Of a stretch of 64,000 nt of DNA, positions 44,626-54,629 are shown piece after piece (the stretch's first letter is position 1; each line of letters begins with the position of its first letter). Made by a program: the position numbers and the translations under genes. The notes under the pieces are model-generated. The model was not told where the DNA came from. It made no database searches and saw nothing but the letters and a program-made list of their open reading frames with translations. The stretch is from Pedobacter arcticus A12 (GTDB taxonomy: Bacteria > Bacteroidota > Bacteroidia > Sphingobacteriales > Sphingobacteriaceae), in the NCBI RefSeq assembly GCF_000302595.1, contig NZ_AKZJ01000014.1, positions 124,001 through 188,000 of the forward strand, given 5' to 3'.

Positions 44626-46290
44626 ATGAAACAAAAATTTTTACTTATTTTATTATTAGCCTTTGTTGGCCTAGGTGCAAGCGCTCAAAGTTTTACCAAT
44701 AATTGGGAAATAAGCGCAGGTAATGCTGCTTATCCTTGGCTTAGTGCGACTGTCGGCACTGTTAACGGACTTGCATATAATCCTATAACCAAAAAGCTAT
44801 ATGTGGCTGAGAGAGGCGTCGGTGTTAATATTATAAACCCAGCAACTGGTGCTGTGCAAGTCAGCCCTTTACCTTCGACCCTAGATAAAGGTGGTGCTAC
44901 AGGGCTTTTTTTTACAAAAATTGCTGTAACCGCTACTGGTGAGATATTTGCAACCTCCGTAAATACCGCTGGAAAATGTGATATTTATTATTGGACTGAT
45001 GAAACAGCTGAGCCGGTAAAAATTAGTGATGATATTCCCACTAGCGAATGGGCGATAACGGGCGGTGAAAGATCTGGCGATACATTTGCAGTGAGCGGAT
45101 CTGGAGCTAATGTGGTGTTGTATGTAGGTGGACTTAAGGCTCTAAATGTCAAAGTACTCGTGAAAAACCCAACCACGCATAAGTTTGAAATAAATAAAAC
45201 TATAGAATTAGACGGAACCAAACAAGGTTATGCGGCCGGTGGTATTTCACCTGAATCTCCGGATACAAAATCAAATATCTGGGTGAGTGGTTTTTATGGG
45301 ACTACTAATTATCAAATCCGAAAGTATGATGTAAGCAATGGCGCTAGTATTGCAGAGCTAGCTGATGGCGGATTGGATGCTACTACAGGCGTTCCAGCTG
45401 CCAATTCCATCAGTAAAAAGTTTTTAGCGGTAAAGCATTTTCAAATAGGTACCAAAAAATTCTTAGCTGTAACAGGGGCTTATTATGAGTATAAGGCTCC
45501 GCCAAATACTGTTGCTCCTACTGGAGAAGAGTTGGCTTTACATATCTATGATATTACTAATGCTCCTTCCGTAGTGTCGTTTATTGCTGGAACAAAGTTA
45601 ACAAACACTCCAATCAATAGTAATGTTGTGGCTGCTGCGGATGTTGATTTCAAAAAGACAGTGAATGTTGATGGAAGTATAGATCTACAGTTTTTTCAAT
45701 TAATACCCAGAAACGGTTTTGCGTCACACACTATCACGTTTAATGCAGACGGTACTTTGCCTGTTTCTCTTTCATCGTTTAACGCTTCTTTAGTAAATAA
45801 TCAAAGTCAGCTCAATTGGTCAACCGCTTCAGAAAGCAATAATGCCGGTTTCGAGATTGAAAGCAGTACAGACGGAATATCTTTTAATAAAATCGGGTTT
45901 GTGGCTTCAAAATCATCAAATAGCAGTAGCAAATTAAGTTATACTTTTAACGATAAATTAGCTTCAACTGGTATAACGTACTACCGCTTAAAGCAATTAG
46001 ATTTAGATGGAAAGTTCGCTTATTCCGATGTTAAATTTATCAATAACCAAATTCTAATTAAAGGTATAACCATATCTCCAAATCCAACTACCGACGTTAT
46101 TGAAGTTAATGGTTTGAATATGGATGGCGTAACTTTTGGTTTATTTACTGCAAATGGCGCAAAATTAAACACTAAAGGTTTGGTAGAGGGTAATAAACTA
46201 TCTATGGCAGGCTTAAAAGCTGGAATCTATATTTTGAAAGTTTCTAAAAATGGCCAGTTATTACAAACAACTAAAGTTGTAAAGAATTAG
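44626..46290 (+). CDS. Secreted protein with T9SS type A sorting domain (paralogue A)
   Basis: This 554-residue protein has a signal peptide ending in ASAQ, then a beta-propeller-like region rich in NGLAYNPITKKLYVAERG-type turns (about residues 40-370), resembling DUF4623 proteins. A C-terminal region (LPVSLSSFNASLVNNQSQLNWSTASE and onward) and a final T9SS sorting domain (ISPNPTTDVIEV ... GIYILKVSKNGQ) follow. It should be secreted by the type IX system and anchored to the cell surface. It is a close paralogue of the protein at 48343-49920. It probably acts with the glycan-use locus, perhaps as a binding protein. No enzymatic motif is visible. Confidence 0.85.
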   Translation: MKQKFLLILLLAFVGLGASAQSFTNNWEISAGNAAYPWLSATVGTVNGLAYNPITKKLYVAERGVGVNIINPATGAVQVSPLPSTLDKGGATGLFFTKIAVTATGEIFATSVNTAGKCDIYYWTDETAEPVKISDDIPTSEWAITGGERSGDTFAVSGSGANVVLYVGGLKALNVKVLVKNPTTHKFEINKTIELDGTKQGYAAGGISPESPDTKSNIWVSGFYGTTNYQIRKYDVSNGASIAELADGGLDATTGVPAANSISKKFLAVKHFQIGTKKFLAVTGAYYEYKAPPNTVAPTGEELALHIYDITNAPSVVSFIAGTKLTNTPINSNVVAAADVDFKKTVNVDGSIDLQFFQLIPRNGFASHTITFNADGTLPVSLSSFNASLVNNQSQLNWSTASESNNAGFEIESSTDGISFNKIGFVASKSSNSSSKLSYTFNDKLASTGITYYRLKQLDLDGKFAYSDVKFINNQILIKGITISPNPTTDVIEVNGLNMDGVTFGLFTANGAKLNTKGLVEGNKLSMAGLKAGIYILKVSKNGQLLQTTKVVKN

Positions 46291-46333
46291 GTTAGCCAAA
46301 TAAGAAAGTACTTCTAGCTTTTCTAAAGCAGGA

Positions 46334-46372
46334 ACAACAAAACCTCAAGATATAATCTTGGGGTTTTGTTGT
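46334..46372 (+). terminator. Terminator after the first T9SS gene
   Basis: An 18-bp stem (46334-46351 with 46355-46372, one G-U pair) with loop ATA is followed by TTTT. It implies that the GHL10 gene at 46504 has its own promoter. Confidence 0.85.
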
Positions 46373-46503
46373 TTTAACTTAATTTTTCTTTTGATAATTT
46401 CAGGCATCGCGATGCTGGTTTTTACGTTTTTTAAATTTAAACTTGCATATTATTGCTATTTTAGATTTATTATTCTTATACTTACACTATAAACCAATTA
46501 TTT

Positions 46504-48297
46504 ATGAAGTCAAGTGTAATCCTGTGCGCATTGATTTTTACGCTTAATTTTAATCTAAAGGCACAAGATAGCCCTAAGAGAGAACTGCGTGGCGCCTGGA
46601 TAGCTACATTTTCTAATATTGATTGGCCCATAAAAACACAAACGCCTCAACAGCAAAAAAACGCATTTATAGATATTTTAAATCACCACCAAGCTACCGG
46701 TATAAATGCGGTGTTTGTACAAATCCGTAGTCAATGCGATGCTTTTTATCCAAGCGAATTAGAACCTTGGTCGGCAGATTTAACTGGTAAGCAAGGAGTG
46801 GCTCCCTCTCCATATTGGGATCCTTTAACGTTTATGATTGCCGAATGCCACAAAAGAAATATGGAGTTTCATGCTTGGTTGAACCCTTACAGGGCAATAA
46901 GTTCTGTTGCAAACCTCAGTTCTTTTTCTGCAAATCATGTAGCAAAGCAACACCCAGATTGGCTAATTACTTCTGGTAATTTAAGAACCTTAGACCCTGG
47001 ATTACCGGCGGTGCGTACCTATATTTTGGAGGTTATCAAAGATATTGTTAATCGCTACGACGTGGATGGTGTTCATTTTGACGATTATTTTTACCCAAAC
47101 AGTGCTTTCAGTGATGATCAAACTTTTGCAAATTTTTCACGAGGATTTACCAACAGGGACGATTGGAGAAGAGATAATGTCAATATTTTAATAAAAAATA
47201 CTTATAGCGCCATCAATTTGTTAAAACCCTGGGTGAAATTTGGCGTTTCTCCCTCGGGGATTTATAGGAATAGTACTAACCCGGATATTGGAACTCCAAC
47301 ATCCGGATTAGAGCATTATAATTCCCTTTATGCCGACTCAAAGAAATGGATTGCAGAAGGCTGGGTGGATTATTTGGCACCACAGATTTATTGGTACAGA
47401 GGGCAAGCAAATGCCGATTACAGTAAAATTACACCTTGGTGGAATAATAATGCTTATGGTCGGCATATATATATCGGTCAGGCCGGATACAAAGTAAATG
47501 ACGCCACGCAAGGTAGCCAATGGTTGGTGGCGGCAGAAATTCCAAATCAGGTAAGATTAAATAGGCAATCGCAGTACAGTAACCTTAAAGGTCAAGTTAT
47601 TTATAATACAAAAAGTTTACTGGCAAACAACAACAAAGCATTTAGAGATTCTTTAAAACTAAATGTTTACAATAAGCTTTCCCTAATACCAATCATGCCT
47701 TGGAAAGACAATGTTGCGCCAGCATCTCCAACAGCTTTAATTGGAAATAAATACGGACAAGATTCGCTGGTTTTAACATGGACTGCCCCGCCAGCTGCCA
47801 TCAGCGAATTTGATAAAGTAAAAGCTTATGTGGTCTACAAATCTGCGAATGCAAAAATTGATACGCTAAGCAATGTAGAAATTATTGCCGTTGTGAACCA
47901 ACCAAAGTATGTGGATATGCAGTTGGCGAATGGTTACAACTTTCAATATAAAGTAACCGCTTTAGATCGCTTCCATAATGAAAGCCTATCCAGCAATACT
48001 ATTTCTACTTTAACCACCGCTATTGATGATTTGGAGAGTAGGTCAATAGCTAAAATTATAGTTTATCCAAACCCAAGTACGCAGCATATTACCGTTGAAC
48101 TGAAAGATTATGCTGCCAATAAAGTTTGGATTCAGATTATTGATATGCAAGGGAAGGTTCGCTTACGTGAAACTTTTAAGCGGAATGTTGAAAACACGTA
48201 TGTCGTTGATTTTCAGAACAGGTTAAACCCAGGTCAATATATAGTAGCCGTTAAAGGAGAAAATTTTCAAGAACACACCAAAATCATTGTGCGGTAA
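46504..48297 (+). CDS. GHL10 (DUF187) glycosidase with T9SS sorting domain
   Basis: This 597-residue secreted enzyme has a signal peptide, then a GHL10 TIM barrel (about residues 25-370) with ELRGAWIATFSNIDWP, FHAWLNPYRA and the catalytic-region motif VDGVHFDDYFYP. A fibronectin-III-like domain and a C-terminal T9SS sorting domain (VYPNPSTQHITVEL) follow. GHL10 includes E. coli DigH, which cuts peptide-free peptidoglycan glycan strands. With murQ in the same locus, a peptidoglycan glycosidase role is likely. It is paralogous to the GHL10 at 58165-59685, which lacks the sorting domain. Confidence 0.9.
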   Translation: MKSSVILCALIFTLNFNLKAQDSPKRELRGAWIATFSNIDWPIKTQTPQQQKNAFIDILNHHQATGINAVFVQIRSQCDAFYPSELEPWSADLTGKQGVAPSPYWDPLTFMIAECHKRNMEFHAWLNPYRAISSVANLSSFSANHVAKQHPDWLITSGNLRTLDPGLPAVRTYILEVIKDIVNRYDVDGVHFDDYFYPNSAFSDDQTFANFSRGFTNRDDWRRDNVNILIKNTYSAINLLKPWVKFGVSPSGIYRNSTNPDIGTPTSGLEHYNSLYADSKKWIAEGWVDYLAPQIYWYRGQANADYSKITPWWNNNAYGRHIYIGQAGYKVNDATQGSQWLVAAEIPNQVRLNRQSQYSNLKGQVIYNTKSLLANNNKAFRDSLKLNVYNKLSLIPIMPWKDNVAPASPTALIGNKYGQDSLVLTWTAPPAAISEFDKVKAYVVYKSANAKIDTLSNVEIIAVVNQPKYVDMQLANGYNFQYKVTALDRFHNESLSSNTISTLTTAIDDLESRSIAKIIVYPNPSTQHITVELKDYAANKVWIQIIDMQGKVRLRETFKRNVENTYVVDFQNRLNPGQYIVAVKGENFQEHTKIIVR

Positions 48298-48311
48298 GGC
48301 ACATTTTATAA

Positions 48312-48326
48312 ACCAATTATTAATTA
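48312..48326 (+). repeat. Leader motif ACCAATTATTAATTA, copy 2
   Basis: It is identical to the motif at 44593-44607 and lies 16 bp before the second T9SS paralogue. Confidence 0.6.
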
Positions 48327-48342
48327 TTTAAAAATTTACATT

Positions 48343-49920
48343 ATGAGAAAATTATTACTAGCATTTGTCGCTGTTATCGTTGGAGGGTATGCTTACGCAC
48401 AAGGTCCACTAACTAAAAATTGGGAGGTTAAGGCATTAGTGACAGGATCTCTTGTCGGTACAGCAAGTTTACAAACTACTATAGCCTATAATAGTGTTAC
48501 TGAAAAGCTTTATTTGCCAGAAAAAAATAATAAGATTAGTATTCTAAAGCCATCCGACGGAACAATTAGTAGTCCGGCAACATTAACAACGTTGTCTGGT
48601 GGTGCTTGGGCAGCCAGTTATAAATATAATAAAATTAGAGTAACCACTGCTGGTGTAATTTACGCATGCAACATGACTGTTCCAACAGGACCTACCGCTA
48701 CCACAACCGCTGGCACTGTATATATTTACCGATGGGGTTCGGAAGCTGACGCAAGCCCAGTTACATCTGCAATATCGGTTATCGGACGAACAGGAGACTC
48801 TTTTGCGGTAAGTGGAACTGGCGTAAATACAATCATTTACATAAGTGGTGCGGCTAATCAACTTATATACGTTTGTAAAACAGCAGACGGAACTAACTTC
48901 GTTCTAGATCATACAATTACTTTAACTAACCCAGCTGATGCTCGTTCAAGTATTTCCGCGGTTTCAAATTCCTTAACGTCAGATTTGTGGATAAATACCT
49001 TGAATGTAGAGGCAAAGCGTATTTCCAGTAACGCAGCAGGAGTGGTAGGGACCACTAGTTCAATTGTAACAGGATTAATTGATCAAAAGTACGCTAACGC
49101 AGAGTATATTCAAGAAGGTAGTAGAAAATTTCTAGCAGTTTCAGGAGCTAATGACGCAGTATTGGGGCTAGATTTTAAGTTATATGAAATAACTGATTTT
49201 CCAACTCCCAACACTGCCGTGACACTGGTTGGGAGCGGGGTCTTAGCTCCTGCTGCATATACAGCTAATGCAAATGCTTACGCAGATGTAGCTTATAAAA
49301 AGAATTTAGATAATACTTATACATTTTTTCATTTAGCTAGCAACAACGGTTTGGCTGCATATACGACAGCATCAGCGCTCCCAGTAACCCTAACCTCTTT
49401 TGCAGCATCGTTTACAAACAACCAAAACAGTTTAACTTGGTCAACGGCTAGTGAAAACAACAGTTTAGGTTTTGATGTGGAGAGCAGCACAGACGGTACA
49501 GGTTTTAGCAAAATTGGTTTTGTAGCTTCAAAGAATGATGGTAACAGCTCAAGCGCATTAAGCTATGCTTTTCAGGATAAATCAGCAACGGCAGTTACTA
49601 CTTACTACCGCTTAAAGCAAGTGGATAAAGACGGAAGGTTTGAATACTCAGGTATCAGATCGGTTAAGAATCCACTTGTTGACAATCAAAACGTTTTTGC
49701 AGTTTATCCAAACCCAACTACAGATTACGTAGAAATTGCTGGTGCAAATACAGATGGAGTTACTATTCAGTTATTTACCACGATGGGAAAAGAAGTTAAT
49801 ATCAGCAATTTGTTGCAAGGAAATCGTTTAGATATGACGAGTTTAAATGCGGGTATTTACGTATTAAGAATAAGTGAAAATGGTCAATTACTTCAAACAA
49901 GCAAACTGGTGAAGAAATAG
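48343..49920 (+). CDS. Secreted protein with T9SS type A sorting domain (paralogue B)
   Basis: This 525-residue paralogue of the 44626 protein has a signal peptide ending in AYAQ and the same propeller-like body (IAYNSVTEKLYLPEKNNKIS). The same LPVTLTSFAASFTNNQNSLTW linker and sorting domain (VYPNPTTDYVEI ... GIYVLRISENGQ) follow. Sequence identity is highest in the C-terminal third. The two copies flank the GHL10 gene, so this part of the locus grew by duplication. The ligand is unknown. Confidence 0.85.
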   Translation: MRKLLLAFVAVIVGGYAYAQGPLTKNWEVKALVTGSLVGTASLQTTIAYNSVTEKLYLPEKNNKISILKPSDGTISSPATLTTLSGGAWAASYKYNKIRVTTAGVIYACNMTVPTGPTATTTAGTVYIYRWGSEADASPVTSAISVIGRTGDSFAVSGTGVNTIIYISGAANQLIYVCKTADGTNFVLDHTITLTNPADARSSISAVSNSLTSDLWINTLNVEAKRISSNAAGVVGTTSSIVTGLIDQKYANAEYIQEGSRKFLAVSGANDAVLGLDFKLYEITDFPTPNTAVTLVGSGVLAPAAYTANANAYADVAYKKNLDNTYTFFHLASNNGLAAYTTASALPVTLTSFAASFTNNQNSLTWSTASENNSLGFDVESSTDGTGFSKIGFVASKNDGNSSSALSYAFQDKSATAVTTYYRLKQVDKDGRFEYSGIRSVKNPLVDNQNVFAVYPNPTTDYVEIAGANTDGVTIQLFTTMGKEVNISNLLQGNRLDMTSLNAGIYVLRISENGQLLQTSKLVKK

Positions 49921-49940
49921 TAGCTCGTTAAAATCATATT

Positions 49941-49988
49941 ATTGCGCTTTTATACAGATAAAAAATATAATCTGCATAAAAGCGCAAT
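49941..49988 (+). terminator. Hairpin after the second T9SS gene
   Basis: ATTGCGCTTTTATACAGAT pairs with ATCTGCATAAAAGCGCAAT (49970-49988), one mismatch in 19 bp. There is no T tract after it, so it may stabilise or process RNA ahead of susC rather than terminate. Confidence 0.5.
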
Positions 49989-50069
49989 ATGTTAGAAATA
50001 TTTCATATCTTGTTTCTATAACCAATTGTTGGCCTCGCCAAATCAAAATTATTAACCAAAATCTGAATT

Positions 50070-53000
50070 ATGAGATTAAGACTAATTGCACTGGCTTTTG
50101 GACTCTTGTTGTTTTCAATGCAGCTTTTTGCTCAAGAAAAAACTGTGACAGGAAAAGTAACTGCTACTGACGATGGCTTTCCAATTCCGGGTGTTACGGT
50201 ATCCGTAAAAGGAAGTGCAAAGGCAACGCAAACAAGTATAGACGGACTTTATTCTATTTCGGCTCCCGCAAATGCTACCTTACTCTTCACATTTATAGGG
50301 ATGAAAGCCGAGGAACGGGTAGTGGGCTCCACTTCCGTGATCAATGTTGCACTTTCGCAAGATGCAAAATCCTTAAATGAAGTAGTGGTTACAGCTTTAG
50401 GGATTGAAAGAGATAAGCGAACCTTAACTTATTCTGTGCAAACAGTAAAAGGAGATGATTTACGGGATGCAAATCAGTCAAATATCATCAACGGTTTACA
50501 GGGCCAGATTGCCGGTGCGCAGATCACATCGGCAGGGGGCTCACCTGGTTTACCTTCAGAAATAATTTTGAGAGGTGTTTCTTCTTTAACGGGAGATAAC
50601 CAGCCATTAATGATTGTAGATGGTATTCGGGTAAGTAATGCATCATCTGATGGTACAATTAACAGACTGGCAGATTTTAATCCAGAGGATATTGCAGATA
50701 TATCTATCCTTAAAGGAGCAGCAGCAGCAGCGCTTTACGGTATTGATGCCGCGTCTGGAGCAATAATTATAACTACCAAAAAAGGTAAAAAGGGGGCCAT
50801 CCAAATTAACGGAGGCTTTAAGTCGTTTTTAGAAACTGTAGGTAAAACACCTAATCAGCAAAAGTTGTTCACTACTGGATTAGGAGGTGTATATGACGGA
50901 AGTTCTACATCATCTTGGGGTCGTAAGTTTAGGTATGATGAAGAGATACACGATAACATCAACAGATTTTTTGATACCGGTTTAATTAACGATGTTAATT
51001 TGAATGTTAACGGCGGTACAGACAATTACAATTATTACATGTCTGGAAACTATAGAGACGGTTCATCAATTATCCCAAACACAGGGTCTGATAAATTGTC
51101 TTTTTTATTAAAAGGGTCGGCTAAACTGGCTAAAAACCTAGAGTTAGGCGCTTCTGCAAATTACATCAACAACAATATCAAAGAAGGTATTGTGGGTGGT
51201 TCATCTGGTGGTTATGCAAACAGCATTTATATGTATCCGTTGCGTTTTGATATCTTAAACTATCAGCAACCAAACGGATCGCCTATTTATGAGTACTATA
51301 ACAAAACCGGATCAGACGAAACCGTAATTATTTCGCCAATGTGGAATGTGATGAAAAATCCACGAAACACTTCTACTCAACGTATTGTAGTAAACAGTAA
51401 CTTGAATTATACAGTTAACGACTGGATAAACCTTTCTTACAGAGTTGGTCAGGATTTTTACAACCAAGCATTTGCTAACATCACTGTAGAAGGCACACCT
51501 AACTATATGAACGGCCGCCTTAGAGAAACTAAGGGAAATTACAAATACATTACCAACATATTCAACAGTACTTTTGATAGAAAACTTACCAAAGACTTAA
51601 GGGCAACGTTAATTCTTGGAGGTTCATCAGAATATTACGAGGCTAAAACCAATGCCTTTACCGGAGAAAACTTTATTGTTCCCGGGATTTATAGTGTAAA
51701 CAATATCGACAGAAATAATTTAACAGTTACCGAGGGCTATCCAAGAAGAAGACGTTACGCTACTTATGGTGATTTCAAGTTAGATTATATGAATATGTTG
51801 AGCATTGGAGTAACGGGTAGAAACGATTGGACTTCTACACTATCTAAAGCTAACAGATCATTTTACTCACCTTCTTACTCAGGTAGTTTCACCTTCTCAG
51901 AATTGTTTGAGAATAGAAATAATTGGTACGGTAAGTTAAGAGCGAGTTACGCAAAAGTAGGTAAGGATGCGCCAATTTATAGAACCAATACCAACTTGGT
52001 ACAGTTTCAAGGCGTAGGTGGTGGTTACCAAAATGACCCAACGGGTGGTAACGTAGATTTAGTTCCAGAAACTACCAGAGAAAAAGAGATTGGCGCTGAG
52101 TTTAAGTTGTTCAATAACAGGTTAAGTATAGAGGCAGCCTACTATGATAAAGAAAGTAGCGACCAGATTGTTACTGCTAGAGTGCCTTTAACAACAGGCT
52201 TTGTGATTAAAGCGTTTAACGCTGGTAGGTTGAGGAACAGAGGGTTTGAACTGTCATTAAACGGAAGCCCAATAAAAACGAAAGATTTCAATTGGAACAT
52301 GACTTTGAATGCTTGGAAAAACTCTTCTAAAATGTTGGAATTCCCCGGACAGATAACTGTTTTCCCTTACACTTTTGGTCAGCCTTATACTGCTGCCATC
52401 GCAGGATCTATGTTAGATATGCCGGTATTAGGCATAATCGGAACTGATTATCAAAAAAATGATGACGGCTATACGGTAATTGACCAAACAGGCTATCCGG
52501 TGATTAATTCACAAAATTCACAGCTATATATCGGAAACAGAGAACCTAAATTTAACATCGGGCTTTTGAATAAGTTCAATTATAAAGACTTTTCATTGTC
52601 GTTTCTTTGGGATTTCAGATTTGGAGGGGATGTGTATAATGCAACCCGTTTAGGTATGATATCTAGAGGAATATCTGAGGATGTTGGAAACTATAGAGAT
52701 AAAATGTACGTTTTTAATGGTGTAGTACAGCAAACAGATGGTTCTTATATTAAGAACACCAAAGAGGTTGCTATGGATTATGCTTTCTTTACCAACAGAT
52801 ATACGCCAGTAGGTTCAAATTTTATCGAAACGGTAAACTGGGCTAGAGTTAGATATATCACTTTAGGTTACTCGGTACCTAAAAAAGTAGCCGAAAAACT
52901 TAGGGTAGGTAGATTAAGTGTGGAGTTATCTGCTCAGAACCCTATTTTAATTACCAACTACTCTGGCGGAGATCCAGAAGTAAACAGCGCTGGTCCTAAT

Positions 53001-53093
53001 GCAGGCGGTGGCGGCGGTAGTACAATGGGCGTTGATTTTGGAAATATCCCAATCTCCAGAACCTACTCATTAGGCTTATCAGTTGGATTTTAA
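50070..53093 (+). CDS. SusC/RagA-family TonB-linked outer membrane protein
   Basis: This 1007-residue outer-membrane transporter has a signal peptide, a carboxypeptidase-like domain (KTVTGKVTATDDGFPIPGVTV) and the box LNEVVVTALGI. The plug domain (GLQGQIAGAQITS, PLMIVDGIRVS, DIADISILKGAAAAALYG) and a long beta barrel follow. SusC forms a pedal-bin complex with SusD and imports oligosaccharides. At 1007 residues it matches the family. The susD gene follows after 10 bp. In this locus the cargo is inferred to be peptidoglycan- or amino-sugar-derived. Confidence 0.96.
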   Translation: MRLRLIALAFGLLLFSMQLFAQEKTVTGKVTATDDGFPIPGVTVSVKGSAKATQTSIDGLYSISAPANATLLFTFIGMKAEERVVGSTSVINVALSQDAKSLNEVVVTALGIERDKRTLTYSVQTVKGDDLRDANQSNIINGLQGQIAGAQITSAGGSPGLPSEIILRGVSSLTGDNQPLMIVDGIRVSNASSDGTINRLADFNPEDIADISILKGAAAAALYGIDAASGAIIITTKKGKKGAIQINGGFKSFLETVGKTPNQQKLFTTGLGGVYDGSSTSSWGRKFRYDEEIHDNINRFFDTGLINDVNLNVNGGTDNYNYYMSGNYRDGSSIIPNTGSDKLSFLLKGSAKLAKNLELGASANYINNNIKEGIVGGSSGGYANSIYMYPLRFDILNYQQPNGSPIYEYYNKTGSDETVIISPMWNVMKNPRNTSTQRIVVNSNLNYTVNDWINLSYRVGQDFYNQAFANITVEGTPNYMNGRLRETKGNYKYITNIFNSTFDRKLTKDLRATLILGGSSEYYEAKTNAFTGENFIVPGIYSVNNIDRNNLTVTEGYPRRRRYATYGDFKLDYMNMLSIGVTGRNDWTSTLSKANRSFYSPSYSGSFTFSELFENRNNWYGKLRASYAKVGKDAPIYRTNTNLVQFQGVGGGYQNDPTGGNVDLVPETTREKEIGAEFKLFNNRLSIEAAYYDKESSDQIVTARVPLTTGFVIKAFNAGRLRNRGFELSLNGSPIKTKDFNWNMTLNAWKNSSKMLEFPGQITVFPYTFGQPYTAAIAGSMLDMPVLGIIGTDYQKNDDGYTVIDQTGYPVINSQNSQLYIGNREPKFNIGLLNKFNYKDFSLSFLWDFRFGGDVYNATRLGMISRGISEDVGNYRDKMYVFNGVVQQTDGSYIKNTKEVAMDYAFFTNRYTPVGSNFIETVNWARVRYITLGYSVPKKVAEKLRVGRLSVELSAQNPILITNYSGGDPEVNSAGPNAGGGGGSTMGVDFGNIPISRTYSLGLSVGF

Positions 53094-53103
53094 TTAGCGA
53101 GAT

Positions 53104-54624
53104 ATGAAAAATATACTAAAATCAATTTCAGTTTTATTGCTGGCATTAACGTTAACAACGTCATGTTCTAAACTTGATATCAATGTTAATCCGGTAAACC
53201 CCGTAACATCGCCAACAAACCTAAGGTTGCCTGCAATTTTAGGAAATATGGCGTATCATAATTATTCTCACGCTCGTTTTTCATCGTACCATTCTTATTA
53301 TATGACCACTAGGTTAAGCAATACAAGAATTGAGTCTTTGTTAGACTATAATGGTGTAACCCGTTTAGGAGCATGGAGATGGCATTATTTCGATGTAGGA
53401 AGTAATTGCAAAGGGTTAATTGAGACTGCTGAAAGAGAAGGCTCCTTTAACTACATGGGTGTAGGCAAAATTATGTTGGCCTACTCTTACCTAACCGCAA
53501 CAGATTCATTTGGCGATATGCCTTTCGGCGAAGCATACAGTGGAAGTTTTAACCCAGTTTATGACTCGCAACAGAAGGTTTATGAAGGTATTGCTAAATT
53601 ACTGGATGATGGTTTGGCTGACCTTGCGAAAGCAACACCTACAGATAAAGCGATGAATGCAACGTCTGACTTAATTTTTGCGGGAAACTTAACGAAATGG
53701 GCAGCATTTGCCAAAGCTGTAAAAGCTAGAATGTATTTGCACACGGCCAACTTTGACAATGGTTACGATCGTCTGTTGACAACCGTTAACGATGCACTCA
53801 CAAATTTCGACGATGCTATTTTTAACTATCCAACAGGAGCTACCCGCGAGTGGGAAATGAATCTTTGGGGTCCACAGGTAGCCAGTCCAGAGTGGAATTT
53901 TGCTGATATCAGAAATAGTTTGGTGGAGTCAATGCACACAGACTTTTTTATGAATTACTTAACAGTAAATCAGGCAGGTTTAGAGTATGACCCAAGATTG
54001 TTTAAACTAACAACGCCAGGCGCCAACAATAAATACTTATCAGCGAAGGCATCTGAGGGGATATCCACATTAGGTTTGCCAACTGGTACAACAATGGCAG
54101 ATTTTGCAAATCTTTACAATGGTTTTTGGACAAAAAACGACTCTCCATTGCCTTTTATACTTAAAGAAGAGCTTTACTTTATTAAAGCAGAGGCAGCTTT
54201 TTATAAGCAAGATCTAACAACAGCACATGCTGCTTACAAATTAGGGATACAGACAAACCTGAAAAGATTGGGTGTTTCAGATGCTGATATTACAGCTTAC
54301 ATGACTACTTCAAAAGTTGTTGCTGACCCAACTGCATTAAAAATTAGTGATATCATGATGCAAAAGTACGTGGCTTTGTATCTACAGCCAGAAACTTGGG
54401 TTGATATGCGTAGATACGGATATAGCGCTACTGCTTATCCAGGCATCTACTACCCAAAAAATGCTTTGGCAGAATGGCAGGGAAGAAACATACAAAGACT
54501 TCCGTATGATAGACAGACAGAATATATATACAATCCAAAGGAGATAGCAAGATTAGGCGCTGATGCCAGAAATTGGGTATTTACACCGGTGTGGTGGGCA
54601 GATCAGTCACAACTAAAAAATTAA
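53104..54624 (+). CDS. SusD/RagB-family surface lipoprotein
   Basis: This 506-residue lipoprotein has a lipobox at Cys21 (LTTSC) followed by SKLD, then the all-helical SusD-like fold (SusD_2 branch). Helical repeats include YLTATDSFGDMPFGEAYSG, the family's signature stretch. C-terminal KEELYFIKAEAAFYK and PETWVDMRRYGYS follow. It captures glycans at the surface for the SusC channel. The pair defines the polysaccharide-utilisation locus. Confidence 0.96.
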   Translation: MKNILKSISVLLLALTLTTSCSKLDINVNPVNPVTSPTNLRLPAILGNMAYHNYSHARFSSYHSYYMTTRLSNTRIESLLDYNGVTRLGAWRWHYFDVGSNCKGLIETAEREGSFNYMGVGKIMLAYSYLTATDSFGDMPFGEAYSGSFNPVYDSQQKVYEGIAKLLDDGLADLAKATPTDKAMNATSDLIFAGNLTKWAAFAKAVKARMYLHTANFDNGYDRLLTTVNDALTNFDDAIFNYPTGATREWEMNLWGPQVASPEWNFADIRNSLVESMHTDFFMNYLTVNQAGLEYDPRLFKLTTPGANNKYLSAKASEGISTLGLPTGTTMADFANLYNGFWTKNDSPLPFILKEELYFIKAEAAFYKQDLTTAHAAYKLGIQTNLKRLGVSDADITAYMTTSKVVADPTALKISDIMMQKYVALYLQPETWVDMRRYGYSATAYPGIYYPKNALAEWQGRNIQRLPYDRQTEYIYNPKEIARLGADARNWVFTPVWWADQSQLKN

Positions 54625-54629
54625 GAGGT

